Assembly: GCA_016872725.1 (NCBI GenBank)
Contig: VGZC01000018.1
Coordinates: forward strand, 28,005-92,004
Source: Planctomycetota bacterium
Lineage (GTDB): Bacteria > Planctomycetota > Planctomycetia > Pirellulales > Pirellulaceae
Reading direction: 5' to 3'
DNA length: 64,000 nt
This document shows positions 53,684 through 62,549 of the stretch, one piece after another. Made by a program: the position numbers and the translations under genes. Numbering within the stretch: position 1 is the stretch's first letter; every line of letters begins with the position of its first letter. The notes below the pieces were generated by a model. The model was not told the DNA's origin. It saw only the letters and a program-made list of their open reading frames with translations, and did not search any database.

Positions 53684-53914
53684 TCACACGGCGAGTCGCC
53701 AGATCGCTTCGAGTTCGCGCTGGTACGCGTCACCGAGTTCCAATTGAGACCAAACCAAAACCTCGAACTTCCCACAGGCCTCGACCGGCGACTCGACCGC
53801 CGACGCCGAAACGGGCTGACGGCCCGCGCGATGCGATTCGACCGATTCCCCCTCTGGGACGCGATTCTCCACGGTTCGTTCCCCCATTGCATCCGAATCC
53901 GTCGTTACAGCCAT
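53684..53914 (-). CDS. Small hypothetical protein with amphipathic C-terminal helix
   Basis: About 76 residues, starting MAVTTDSDAMGERTVENRV, with a GGGAAA ribosome-type site just upstream. The end, KFEVLVWSQLELGDAYQREL, would form an amphipathic helix. No family recognised. It lies upstream of and in the same direction as the multiheme cytochrome gene. It may be a chance open frame in GC-rich DNA; the ribosome site is the main support. Confidence 0.4.
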   Translation of the reverse strand: MAVTTDSDAMGERTVENRVPEGESVESHRAGRQPVSASAVESPVEACGKFEVLVWSQLELGDAYQRELEAIWRLAV

Positions 53915-54126
53915 TTCGTTTCCCGCCATCGGCCCGGCGCGTGCACGCCCCCGATTCGATCGAGGCGCGGCCAGACTCGCCGGTTCCGCAGTCCGAACAA
54001 CTCTAACCCACGGCGCGGGGCGAGCCTCCCGGCGGCACGGTCGATTGCCTATTCGATTCGCTCTTGGGTTTCTTACTGTTCTTGTTTTTTCGGTTTTGAC
54101 AATGCCGTCGCTCGAACTTTCCCGTG

Positions 54127-54135
54127 TGGTATACT
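54127..54135 (+). promoter_or_regulatory. Extended -10 promoter of the SMP-30-like gene
   Basis: TGG-TATACT is an extended -10 element. The start point would be near 54142, followed by AAGGAG at 54150-54155 and the ATG at 54165. No good -35 at the right distance; TTGACA lies too far upstream. Confidence 0.4.
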
Positions 54136-54164
54136 CCGACCACTCGGAAAAAGGAGCTCAATCG

Positions 54165-55178
54165 ATGAACCGTCGCGATCTGCTGGCCGCCGGCGGCGCC
54201 CTCACCGCCCTTGCCTCGATCCCATCCGCGCGGGCCCAATGGGAGCCCAGCCAGAGGTATCCGGACCCGCGGATCCGGATATTGGATCCGAGTTTCGCGA
54301 AATACCGCGTTACGGCTTCAAAGGTCGAACGGCTGGCGGACGGCATGCGGTGGGCGGAGGGCCCCGTCTGGTTCGGGGATGGCCGGTATCTGGTCTGGAG
54401 CGACATCCCGAACAACCGGATGATGCGATGGGACGAGGAATCGGGCGCCGTCAGCGTCTTTCGAAGCCCCTCGAACTTCGCGAACGGCAATACGCGGGAC
54501 CGCCAAGGCCGGTTGCTGACCTGCGAACACGATTCGCGGCGTGTCACGCGGACCGAATACGATGGTTCGATCACGGTCATCGCCGATCGGTTCGAGGAAA
54601 AACGGCTCAATTCGCCGAACGACCTCGTCTGCCGTTCGGACAACTCGATCTGGTTTACCGATCCTCCGTACGGGATCCTCGGGTATTACGAAGGGCATCC
54701 GGCGGAGCCCGAGCTGTCCACGAACGTCTATCGATGGGATGCCGCCACCGGGAAGCTCACCGTCGTGGCGGACGATATCGCAAGACCGAACGGGCTTGCT
54801 TTTTCCCCCGACGAATCGGTTCTATACATCGTCGAATCGGGCATCACGCCGCGCGTGATCCGAGCGTATGACGTGGTGGATCAGGGAACACGCCTGGCGA
54901 ATCCGCGGGCCCTGATCACGGCCGAACCCAAAGGCACGCCCGACGGATTCCGCGTCGACGTGGACGGCAATCTCTGGGCAGGCTGGGGCATGGGCGAGGA
55001 AGGACTCGACGGAGTCTCGATCTTCAACCCGTCCGGTGGTTTGATCGGCCGCATCGACCTGCCCGAGCGGTGCGCGAACGTCTGCTTCGGCGGTCGGCAT
55101 CGGAACCGACTGTTCATGTGCGCGAGCACGTCCCTCTATTCGCTGTTCGTCAACACGCAGGGTGTCGCGGGCGGTTGA
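54165..55178 (+). CDS. SMP-30/gluconolactonase-family protein, exported
   Basis: 337 residues. Tat-like signal MNRRDLLAAGGALTALASIP. ATG 54165 has AAGGAG nine bases before it. The six-bladed propeller shows MRWAEGPVWFGDGRYLVWSD, the calcium-binding RLNSPNDLVCRSDNSIWFTD, DDIARPNGLAFSPDESVLYI and KGTPDGFRVDVDGNLWAGWG. The family hydrolyses aldonolactones with a bound divalent ion. Another lactonase-like protein lies 15 bases downstream on the opposite strand, so the two could act on the same sugar lactone. Confidence 0.93.
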   Translation: MNRRDLLAAGGALTALASIPSARAQWEPSQRYPDPRIRILDPSFAKYRVTASKVERLADGMRWAEGPVWFGDGRYLVWSDIPNNRMMRWDEESGAVSVFRSPSNFANGNTRDRQGRLLTCEHDSRRVTRTEYDGSITVIADRFEEKRLNSPNDLVCRSDNSIWFTDPPYGILGYYEGHPAEPELSTNVYRWDAATGKLTVVADDIARPNGLAFSPDESVLYIVESGITPRVIRAYDVVDQGTRLANPRALITAEPKGTPDGFRVDVDGNLWAGWGMGEEGLDGVSIFNPSGGLIGRIDLPERCANVCFGGRHRNRLFMCASTSLYSLFVNTQGVAGG

Positions 55179-55192
55179 CCGTTGACAATGGG

Positions 55193-56362
55193 CTACGGGA
55201 GAACGCGGATGCAGGCGGGCCGAGCGAGGCTGATCGGTTCGCCGACGGGCGCGAGATGGCCGGTCATTCCGTCGATTCGAAAGACGGCGACGTTGTTGCC
55301 GGGCATGTTGGCGCAGAGCAGGAACGCGCCGTCGGCGGCGATCGCGAGGTTTTGAGGCCCGCTGCCGAGACTGGGCTCGATGGTGACGAGCGTCAATTGT
55401 CCGTCGTCCGCGATCGAAAACGCGGCGATGCTGTCATGGCCTCGATTGGTGCCGTAGAGGAATTCGCCGTTGGGTGTGATCTTCAGGTCGGCGCAGTGGC
55501 TGGTGCCTTCGAACCGAGCTGGCAACGTGGAGATCGTCCGACGCGCGGTCCAGACGCCCGTTTCGACGGCATAGTCGAACAGCGTGACCGAATTCTCGAG
55601 CTCATTGATCGCATAGGCATGCCGGCCGCCGGGATGGAACGCGAGATGGCGGGGACCGGCGCCGGGCGACGTCTTGGCGAACGGCGGGGAGTGCGGTTCC
55701 AGTTTCGCGGAGGCGCCGTCGAGGCGGTAGGCGAGAATCTGGTCCAGTCCAAGGTCGGCGGCGAAAACGAACCGATTGTCGGGACTGACGATGATCGAGT
55801 GCGCGTAGGGCCCTTTCTGCCGATCGGGATTGACGCTCGATCCCGCATGTTGATGGAACGACGCGGCCTCGCCAAGCGTTCCGTCTTCCAGAATGGGCAG
55901 CGACGCGACGCTGCCCGTGGAATAGTTCGCGACGAGCAATACCTTGCCGGTCGCGTCCACTTCGAGATAACAGCTCGCCGATCCACGGGTCGATCGGCGA
56001 TTCTTGGGTTCGAGCTTGCCCGTTCGTTCCTCGATCGCGAACGCCGCCACCTGCTCCGGCTCACTCCCGCCGAACGTCGACGCGTGGATTGCGAAGAGGC
56101 TTTTTTGGTTTGGGGAAATCGCGAGGAAGAACGGGTGCTCGATCCCCGTCGTTCGGTGCAGGAGGCGCAGCGCGCCCGAGGCGGGGTCGAGTTGGAACGC
56201 ATGGATGGCGCCTTCTTCCCCGGCGGCGAACGACGAAATGAACACGACCGGTTCCGCGGCGCGGGTCGGCGAGTCAGGAACCGTGAATGGGAACGTCGCC
56301 ATGGCGATGAAAACGAATCGGATGGGGAAGAAGGCGAACGAACGGACCGAGAACGCGGGCAT
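55193..56362 (-). CDS. Lactonase-family (7-bladed propeller, Pgl-like) exported protein
   Basis: About 389 residues with a signal peptide. ATG 56362 has GGGGAG upstream. The propeller repeats include HPFFLAISPNQKSLFAIHAS, SASCYLEVDATGKVLLVANY, GPYAHSIIVSPDNRFVFAAD, GAGPRHLAFHPGGRHAYAIN and CADLKITPNGEFLYGTNRGH: the lactonase fold of cycloisomerase-2/6-phosphogluconolactonase (Pgl). Export makes cytoplasmic 6-phosphogluconate metabolism unlikely; a sugar-lactone role outside the cell is inferred. Confidence 0.92.
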   Translation of the reverse strand: MPAFSVRSFAFFPIRFVFIAMATFPFTVPDSPTRAAEPVVFISSFAAGEEGAIHAFQLDPASGALRLLHRTTGIEHPFFLAISPNQKSLFAIHASTFGGSEPEQVAAFAIEERTGKLEPKNRRSTRGSASCYLEVDATGKVLLVANYSTGSVASLPILEDGTLGEAASFHQHAGSSVNPDRQKGPYAHSIIVSPDNRFVFAADLGLDQILAYRLDGASAKLEPHSPPFAKTSPGAGPRHLAFHPGGRHAYAINELENSVTLFDYAVETGVWTARRTISTLPARFEGTSHCADLKITPNGEFLYGTNRGHDSIAAFSIADDGQLTLVTIEPSLGSGPQNLAIAADGAFLLCANMPGNNVAVFRIDGMTGHLAPVGEPISLARPACIRVLP

Positions 56363-56450
56363 GGACGGCTCCCCGGACGAATGCGACTTCGGCGGCACCA
56401 TCGCAGTTGACCATCGAAGGGCGGCCCGCGTCAAGTGCCGCGGGACCAAC

Positions 56451-56726
56451 CGTCGCTCGCCTCTCCGAGGCGAGTACCCCGTCCCAAACCTGACTTCGGA
56501 GCAATACGCCTCGGAGATCGTCGCTCGCCTCTCCGAGGCGAGTACCCCGTCCCAAACCTGACTTCGGAGCAACACGCCTCGGAGATCGTCGCTCGCCTCT
56601 CCGAGGCGAGTACCCCAAATCCCGAACCTGACTCCCGCGCAACACGCCTCGGAGATCGTCGCTCGCCTCTCCGAGGCGAGTACCCCGTCCCAAACCGAAC
56701 TTCGGCGCAACACGCCTCGGAGAGGC
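56451..56726. repeat. Four tandem 68-70 bp palindrome-containing repeats
   Basis: Units at 56451-56518, 56519-56586, 56587-56656 and 56657-56726. Each contains CGCCTCTCCGAGGCG, a hairpin-forming palindrome, and ends with ACGCCTCGGAGAT-like sequence pairing with the next unit. Units 1 and 2 are almost identical; 3 and 4 have diverged. They fill most of the 476-base gap between the divergent lactonase and TIM-barrel genes. Confidence 0.95.
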
Positions 56727-56838
56727 GTGCGACTTGGCGAGTTGACAGGCGCACGAAAGGCTCCCTATGCTGGCGCCGTCTTGTTTCGAGCCACAACGCG
56801 GCGCAAGCCGCTTGGAATCCCGCATCGGAGTCGTTGAC

Positions 56839-59142
56839 ATGCCATCCGATCCCGTGAGTTCGCGGCGCACTTTCTTGAGCGGGGCATCCGGGGCACTCGC
56901 GCTGACGGTGCTGCCGGTGCCGGCGGACGCGACCGATCGCGCCGCGGCCGCGACTCCGGTCGAATTGCCTATGGGTGGAGCGCCCGCGCCCCTGGATGCC
57001 GCCTGGTTTCCGAACCGTCTCCACGCGTACGTCTGGCGCAATTGGGCCCTCGTACCGCATGACCGGCTGGCGCGCGTGATCGGCGCGACGGAGGATCAGA
57101 TCGGGCGCGTCGCCCTCCGCATGGGACTCGAACCGGCTCGAGGACTCACCGACGCCCAGCTCCGCCGCGCCCACCTCACGATCATCCGGCGGAACTGGCA
57201 TCTGCTTCCGTACGATCAACTCCTCGCATTGCTCGATTGGGCCGCCGAACGGCTCGCCTACACGCTGCGCGAGGACGACTTCTTCTTCGTCAAGGTCGGC
57301 AATCTCAAGCCGAAATGCGAGCCTCTCCGCTGGTCGGAACCGACGGCCGAGGAATCGGCGCGCGCCGACGAGATTGCGGCGATCGTGCGGGCCCATTTTC
57401 CCGACGGGCGGCTCGAGGGAGACCAGCCGCTCTTTGCGTTCATCGATGCGCTCAGGGCGCCCGTCCCGCCCGGCGCGTCCGTTCGCGCCGAACCGCGAAC
57501 CGACGCAATCCCGGCCTCCAAGGATCCACTGCGCATCGGCTATTCGTATTTCGCGCTCTGCGGCGATCCGCTCATCGATCGCGATCTCGATCCCTATCCC
57601 GACGGCCTTCTCCGTCGGCTCGCCTTGGTGGGCGCCACGGCCGTCTGGTTGCATATCGAGCTCGCGCACCTCGCAGCCTTGCCGTGGAATCCGGATGCGA
57701 GGATCGACCAACGGCGCGAAGCGCTCCGCGATTTGGTCGTGAGATCCGCGCGCCACGGCCTGCGGGTTTTTCTCTATTTGAACGAACCGCGCGCGCTCCC
57801 CGCGAAATCAACCGTCTTCGAACATAATCCCGCATGGCGCGGCATCGAGGAACAGGGATACCACGCGGTGTGCACGAGCGCGCCGGACGTGCGCGCGGCG
57901 ATTCGAGACGGCATCGCCGATCTCTGCCGGGCCGTGCCCGAACTCGGCGGCTTCTTCTCGATCACCGCGTCGGAGAATCTCACGAGCTGCTGGTCGCATG
58001 GCCGAGGCGACACGTGCCCCCGGTGCGCTTCCCGGGGTCCGGCCGAAGTCATCGCGGAAGTCAGCCGGACGTTCGCCGAGGGCGTCGCGCTGGCTGGCGG
58101 GCGGCAACGGTACGTCGCGTGGGATTGGGGCTGGCACGACGATTGGGCGCTCGACGTTATCCGCCGATTGCCCGATTCAGCCCAACTGATGAGCGTAAGC
58201 GAATGGAGCCTCCCGATTGAACGTGGCGGCGTGAAGACCGAGGTGGGCGAGTACAGCATCAGCGCGATCGGACCGGGACCGCGCGCGAAGCGGCATTGGG
58301 AAGCGGCCCAAGCGCGGGGCCTGCGCGTCGCGGCAAAGGTCCAGTGCGGCAACACGTGGGAAATGTCGGCCGTGCCCTATCTTCCCGTCCTGGAGAACGT
58401 CACGCGCCACGCGGCGGCGCTGCGCGAGCTGGGAGTCCGCGATCTGTTGCTCGGCTGGACCACCGGCTCACACCCCTCGCCGAATATCGACGCCATGCGT
58501 GAGATCATCGAGGGCGGCTCGATCGAATCGCTCGCCGAGCGCCGCCACGGCCCGTCCGCCGCGCCGCACGTCGTTCGGTTCTGGCGCGCGTGCAGCGAAG
58601 CGTTCCGCGAGTTTCCCTACCATATCGGCTGCGTCTACAGCGCGCCGCTGCAAATGGGGCCCGCCAATCCCCTGTGGGAGCGTCCGACCGGCTATCGCGC
58701 GTGCATGGTCGGCATCCCGTACGACGACCTCGCCGCGTGGCGGGCCGTGTATCCGCCCGATGTTTTTGCGTCCCAACTCGAGAAAGTCGCGACCGGTTTC
58801 GAAACCGCGCTCGCCGCGTTCCGCGACGCGGTGACCGAACCGACCCACGCAATCGTCGAGGAACAGGCATTCGCGGAAGCGGCCGCGATCCACTTTGCGA
58901 GCGTCGCGAACCAGTCGCGCGCGGTCGTCGCGCGCGACGCGGGCGACTCCGCCGCCCTCGCCTCGCGCTGCGACGCCGAAGCGAAACTCGCCGTCCGGCT
59001 CCACGCGCTCCAAAGCCGCGAATCGCGGGTCGGCTTCGAGGCGTCGAACCAATACTACTACACGCCCCACGATCTCGTGGAAAAAGTCGTCAACTGCCGC
59101 CGGCTCGAAGCCCTCGCGAGAGGTTCGGGGACCTCGAAGTAG
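56839..59142 (+). CDS. Large secreted TIM-barrel-like protein (glycoside-hydrolase-like, unknown substrate)
   Basis: About 767 residues. ATG 56839 has GGAG eight bases upstream. Tat signal SSRRTFLSGASGALALTVLP. The middle, LRIGYSYFALCGDPLIDRDL, TAVWLHIELAHLAALPWNPD and SARHGLRVFLYLNEPRALPA, followed by LGGFFSITASENLTSCW and RQRYVAWDWGWHDDWALDVI, has the strand-helix rhythm of a TIM barrel and resembles GH20-like hydrolases. A CPRC motif interrupts the barrel. I do not know the family; it could process extracellular glycans like its neighbours. Confidence 0.7.
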   Translation: MPSDPVSSRRTFLSGASGALALTVLPVPADATDRAAAATPVELPMGGAPAPLDAAWFPNRLHAYVWRNWALVPHDRLARVIGATEDQIGRVALRMGLEPARGLTDAQLRRAHLTIIRRNWHLLPYDQLLALLDWAAERLAYTLREDDFFFVKVGNLKPKCEPLRWSEPTAEESARADEIAAIVRAHFPDGRLEGDQPLFAFIDALRAPVPPGASVRAEPRTDAIPASKDPLRIGYSYFALCGDPLIDRDLDPYPDGLLRRLALVGATAVWLHIELAHLAALPWNPDARIDQRREALRDLVVRSARHGLRVFLYLNEPRALPAKSTVFEHNPAWRGIEEQGYHAVCTSAPDVRAAIRDGIADLCRAVPELGGFFSITASENLTSCWSHGRGDTCPRCASRGPAEVIAEVSRTFAEGVALAGGRQRYVAWDWGWHDDWALDVIRRLPDSAQLMSVSEWSLPIERGGVKTEVGEYSISAIGPGPRAKRHWEAAQARGLRVAAKVQCGNTWEMSAVPYLPVLENVTRHAAALRELGVRDLLLGWTTGSHPSPNIDAMREIIEGGSIESLAERRHGPSAAPHVVRFWRACSEAFREFPYHIGCVYSAPLQMGPANPLWERPTGYRACMVGIPYDDLAAWRAVYPPDVFASQLEKVATGFETALAAFRDAVTEPTHAIVEEQAFAEAAAIHFASVANQSRAVVARDAGDSAALASRCDAEAKLAVRLHALQSRESRVGFEASNQYYYTPHDLVEKVVNCRRLEALARGSGTSK

Positions 59143-59149
59143 CCACACT

Positions 59150-59215
59150 CGCCAGTGCGTGGATGAGCTGCGCCACCGTCTGGCGACGGTGGCTACGGGA
59201 GGTGGTGGCTATGCC
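59150..59215. repeat. REP-like palindrome between convergent genes
   Basis: GCCACCGTC-TGGC-GACGGTGGC (about 59173-59194) is a perfect 9-bp stem with a 4-base loop, flanked by further GTGGCTA and TAGCCAC words that could extend pairing. It separates the stops of the TIM-barrel and methyltransferase genes and may stop transcription from both sides. Confidence 0.65.
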
Positions 59216-59216
59216 G

Positions 59217-59936
59217 TCATTCGCTCAAGGGCTTCTCGAAGACGACCATGTAGTTTTCCTTCAATACGCCCTCGATTTCGCAGGCCTTCTTGAACCCGCA
59301 TTCGAGAATCTCCTTCTCGAAGACCTCCTGTCCCGCCCGGACGTGGCTCAGCGTCCATTCGGAACTCGTGCCGTCGATGCGGCGGAAGTCGATCAGGATC
59401 AAGCGACCACCCGGCTTGAGTGCGTCGTGGATCGAGCTCACGGTCTTGTACGGAAACTCGAAATGGTGGTACGTGTCGCAGAGGAAGACCAGGTCGACCG
59501 AACATTCGGACAGATTCACCGAATCGGGTGGACAAACCACGCCTTGAATGTTCGTGAGATTCGCCTCCTTGGCCGTTTTGGCGATGTGTTCGATGAACTC
59601 GTCGGAAATATCGACCGCGAAAACGCGTCCCTTCTCTCCGACCTGTTTCGCGAAGAGCCGACTGAAGAGGCCCGTGCCGGCCCCGACGTCGGCGACCGAC
59701 ATGCCCGCTTCGATCCCGCAGGCCGCGACGATCTTTTCCCGATGGTCGAACGGCTCGCGGCCGTCGCGTTCGAACTTCCCCTCGAATTCCTTGACGTTCG
59801 GCGACTCGAACGGCTTGTTGATCCCAGGCCGAACACTCTTCTCCTGGGCGAATGACGCGGCGGATGCGACCCACAGCACGGCGAGGAAGACGGGGGATCG
59901 AACGCATCGGCGCATCGGGCGCGGCATCGCGGACAT
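59217..59936 (-). CDS. SAM-dependent class I methyltransferase, exported or anchored
   Basis: 239 residues with a signal-like N-terminus (VFLAVLWVASAASFAQ). ATG 59936 has AAGGAAT upstream. SAM-binding motif I VADVGAGTGLFSRLFAKQVG, motif II VDLVFLCDTYHHFEFPYKTV, motif III LKPGGRLILIDFRR. A signal peptide on a SAM-dependent enzyme is odd, since SAM is cytoplasmic. The ArsR gene starts upstream on the same strand with a 50-base gap, so it is an ArsR-controlled unit. It might methylate an arsenic or metal compound, but no Cys signature supports that. Confidence 0.85.
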   Translation of the reverse strand: MSAMPRPMRRCVRSPVFLAVLWVASAASFAQEKSVRPGINKPFESPNVKEFEGKFERDGREPFDHREKIVAACGIEAGMSVADVGAGTGLFSRLFAKQVGEKGRVFAVDISDEFIEHIAKTAKEANLTNIQGVVCPPDSVNLSECSVDLVFLCDTYHHFEFPYKTVSSIHDALKPGGRLILIDFRRIDGTSSEWTLSHVRAGQEVFEKEILECGFKKACEIEGVLKENYMVVFEKPLSE

Positions 59937-59986
59937 GGGCGGATTCCTTGCAACAAGGAGGATGAGGAAAACGTCGGATTCCGGGC

Positions 59987-60346
59987 CTATCGCGTAATGG
60001 GACGATCCGAACCCATCGGTGCGGATCCGGCACGAGGTCGCCTGCCATCGAATCGATCCTCGATGCACTGCAGTATATTCCGCAGATGCGGTTCCGCGAC
60101 ACGGTAGAAAACCTTGCGGCCCGCTTTCGTACTGGTCAGGAAACCGCAGCGCTGCATGAGCCTGAGGTGGTCCGACGCCATGGCGCTCGGCAGGCCGCAC
60201 GCTTCGGCCAACTCGCCCACCGAGAAGTCCTGTTGGAGGAGCATTTGGACCATGCGAAGCCGATGCGGGTGGGCCAGCGTCCGCAAACACTCGGCCGCGT
60301 GTCCCAGCGATTCCAGATCGGTCATGCGGATCTTCGCGTTCGCCAC
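59987..60346 (-). CDS. ArsR-family transcriptional regulator
   Basis: About 119 residues from GTG 60346 (AAGGAAC directly upstream). HAAECLRTLAHPHRLRMVQM, then the helix-turn-helix LAEACGLPSAMASDHLRLMQ and the wing KAGRKVFYRVAEPHLRNILQ. Cys residues occur but no classical metal-binding motif. It is transcribed from the promoter at 60374-60403 and followed by the methyltransferase gene, probably regulating both. Confidence 0.9.
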   Translation of the reverse strand: MANAKIRMTDLESLGHAAECLRTLAHPHRLRMVQMLLQQDFSVGELAEACGLPSAMASDHLRLMQRCGFLTSTKAGRKVFYRVAEPHLRNILQCIEDRFDGRRPRAGSAPMGSDRPITR

Positions 60347-60373
60347 GTTCCTTCCCCCCCTCCCCGACGGGGC

Positions 60374-60403
60374 AATATAGTTCGGAATATCCCGAGCTGT
60401 CAA
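60374..60403 (-). promoter_or_regulatory. Promoter of the ArsR-methyltransferase operon
   Basis: On the minus strand TTGACA (60403-60398), an 18-base spacer and TATATT (60379-60374). The start point would be near 60367, about 20 bases before the GTG. The spacer contains GGATATTCCG, a small palindrome that could be the regulator's operator. Confidence 0.7.
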
Positions 60404-60624
60404 CATATCTAGCCGACGATCCTTCGTGCTTCGTGCTCGAAACGGCGATCGTCGTCGCGCCTATCATGGAAGTCGTGATCGAACTGGGCGCCGCGCCCGC
60501 GGGTCCGGCAAGGCGGTCGGACGCGCGATCGGATTCGGCCGCGCGATCGGAATGGTGTCCCCTGGCCGGAACGGAATCCGGCCGTCACAATGGCCCGTTT
60601 TGGCGGTCGGGCGGATTCGCTCCC

Positions 60625-61623
60625 ATGTCGACGCGTGTTTCCCATTCGCCATGGCCTTACGTCTGGATGCTGTTCGGGGCGATGGCGTTCGCGTGCATGG
60701 CCGTGTTGACGGCCGAGCTTCGGGATAGTGCGGCGTGGCAGTGGATCGCGGCGGCGCGCAGCGGACTGGCGATGCTGTTCGCCGCGGGCCTCGTGCTGGC
60801 TGCCGGCGTTCGGTTTCTTATATTTCGACCCCGGACGCTATGGATGCGGAGCCTCGCGGGGAGCGTGAGCCTGCTGTGCGGGTTCTTCGCGATGACGCAT
60901 TACGACGTCGCCGTCGTGCTCACGCTCACGAACATGTATCCACTCTGGGTGGCCGTCCTTTCCTGGCCGCTGCTCGGCGTCCTTCCGCGACGCGACACGT
61001 GGTTCGCAGCCCTGTTTGGCGTAATCGGCGTCGCCGTGCTCGCCACGTCGTTCGAGCCGCCGTCCGCCATCGACGGTGCGTCCTCGCCTTCGGTGAACGG
61101 CGGGATGGACGCCGGCTCGCGGGCGATGAGCGGAACCGAGCTGGCGGCGCTCGGCGCGGCGGTCGTCAGCGCGTTTACCAGCGCCGTGGCGCTCATCGGT
61201 CTGCACCGGCTCCGCGAACTGGACGCTCGAGCGGTCGTCGTCCATTTCTCGGGCGTGTCGTTCTGTGTGTGCCTGATCGCGCTCGGAACCTTGCCTCGCG
61301 TTCCGGAGCGGCTGGTCTGGACGGCGGACGCCGGCTGGATGTTCCTTGGCATCGGGTGCTCGGCGACGGTCGGCCAGCTCCTGTTGACCCGCGCTTTCGC
61401 ACTCGGCGATCCCTCGCGCGTTTCCGTCGTCGGGCTCACCCAAACCGGATTCGCCATGGCGTTGACCAGCTTCTTCCACGCCCGGACCTACTCGATTTCC
61501 ACGCTGACGGGCATGGGGCTGGTGCTCGTGCCGACCGCGTGGGTTCTGCTTCGGGGCGGCGCCGAGGACCGGGCGATCCGACGGGCGCCGACCAATGCGG
61601 GTTCGGCCGGCCACCTCCATTAG
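60625..61623 (+). CDS. EamA/DMT-family transporter
   Basis: 332 residues with about ten membrane helices in two EamA halves: first half PYVWMLFGAMAFACMAVLTA and NMYPLWVAVLSWPLLGVLPR, second half LAALGAAVVSAFTSAVALIG and QTGFAMALTSFFHARTYSIS. Family members export amino acids, nucleobases or other metabolites. The ATG at 60625 is chosen because it precedes the first helix. No operon partner is evident. Confidence 0.88.
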   Translation: MSTRVSHSPWPYVWMLFGAMAFACMAVLTAELRDSAAWQWIAAARSGLAMLFAAGLVLAAGVRFLIFRPRTLWMRSLAGSVSLLCGFFAMTHYDVAVVLTLTNMYPLWVAVLSWPLLGVLPRRDTWFAALFGVIGVAVLATSFEPPSAIDGASSPSVNGGMDAGSRAMSGTELAALGAAVVSAFTSAVALIGLHRLRELDARAVVVHFSGVSFCVCLIALGTLPRVPERLVWTADAGWMFLGIGCSATVGQLLLTRAFALGDPSRVSVVGLTQTGFAMALTSFFHARTYSISTLTGMGLVLVPTAWVLLRGGAEDRAIRRAPTNAGSAGHLH

Positions 61624-61754
61624 GCCCGATTCAAAACCCCCGCATCGGCCAACATCCCGGCGCGCCGTTCGAATACGGAAGCTGGGATTGCGAAGTCCGT
61701 CGACCAAGAGGACAATAGCGGCCGATTCACACTTTTTTTTCGGATGGGACCGCC

Positions 61755-62549
61755 ATGAGCACGACACCGACTCCCAGTACATCGCCGAGCTCGCCATCGG
61801 GTTCCGCCGCGTCGGTCGCCGCGAAACCGCGCGCGGACCGCAAGCCGGAAAAACCGCACCGCGTATACCTGGTTCCTTATCCCAAGATCGTGTTCCTCTA
61901 TCCCACGTTCATCGCGGCGCTCGTCGCGACCGTCTGGATGGCGATCGTCGGCAAGTCCATGATCGGACCAGAGGACACATCGGTTGTGATTATCACCTGG
62001 CTGTTCCTTGGCGTCTTTGCAACCAATCTCGCCGTGATGACGTTTGATTTTCCGCGAGCCACGTCGCTGACGATGTTTTTCCTTTTCGCCGCGATCGTCC
62101 TTGGAGCGATCCTCCTCTTCACCATGAACCCGGGGCTGCTGCCGCAAATCACTAAGATCGTGACATCAATCCGCCCCGTCGCGAATACGACGTTTTTCGC
62201 GATCATCGTCGTCCTGCTCGGCGGGATGTTCGCATCGGTGTTGGTGAGTGTCCGGTTCGATTACTGGGAGGTCCGCCACAACGAGCTGTTGCACCATCAC
62301 GGCGTGCTGAGTGATCTGAAACGATTCTCCTCACCGCACCTGCGCATCGACAAGGAAATCAACGACGTTTTCGAGTTCCTGCTCTTGGGTTCGGGACGCC
62401 TCATTCTGCAGCCGAGCAACGAGCGGCGCGCGATCATCCTCGACAACGTTCTGTTCATCAACAAGAAGGAAGCCGCCATCACGCAGATGCTCGGCGCCTT
62501 GCAGGTCGAAGTGCGGTCCGGCGAGCCGGCCGAGGACGAGAACGCGTAG
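61755..62549 (+). CDS. Conserved membrane protein with C-terminal PH-like segment
   Basis: 264 residues. A soluble Ser/Thr/Pro-rich N-terminus is followed by four hydrophobic segments (FLYPTFIAALVATVWMAIVG, SVVIITWLFLGVFATNLAVM, SLTMFFLFAAIVLGAILLFT, FFAIIVVLLGGMFASVLVSV) and a cytoplasmic tail, DYWEVRHNELLHHHGVLSDL then GSGRLILQPSNERRAIILDN, that looks like a bacterial PH domain. No function known. Its last 219 bases overlap the end of the minus-strand gene that follows. Confidence 0.75.
   Translation: MSTTPTPSTSPSSPSGSAASVAAKPRADRKPEKPHRVYLVPYPKIVFLYPTFIAALVATVWMAIVGKSMIGPEDTSVVIITWLFLGVFATNLAVMTFDFPRATSLTMFFLFAAIVLGAILLFTMNPGLLPQITKIVTSIRPVANTTFFAIIVVLLGGMFASVLVSVRFDYWEVRHNELLHHHGVLSDLKRFSSPHLRIDKEINDVFEFLLLGSGRLILQPSNERRAIILDNVLFINKKEAAITQMLGALQVEVRSGEPAEDENA

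Noticed and set aside
56431..57756. Protein made of repeated VARLSEACCAEVRFGTGYSP-like units
   Set aside because: It is only the translation of the 68-70 bp DNA repeats plus antisense of the TIM-barrel gene.
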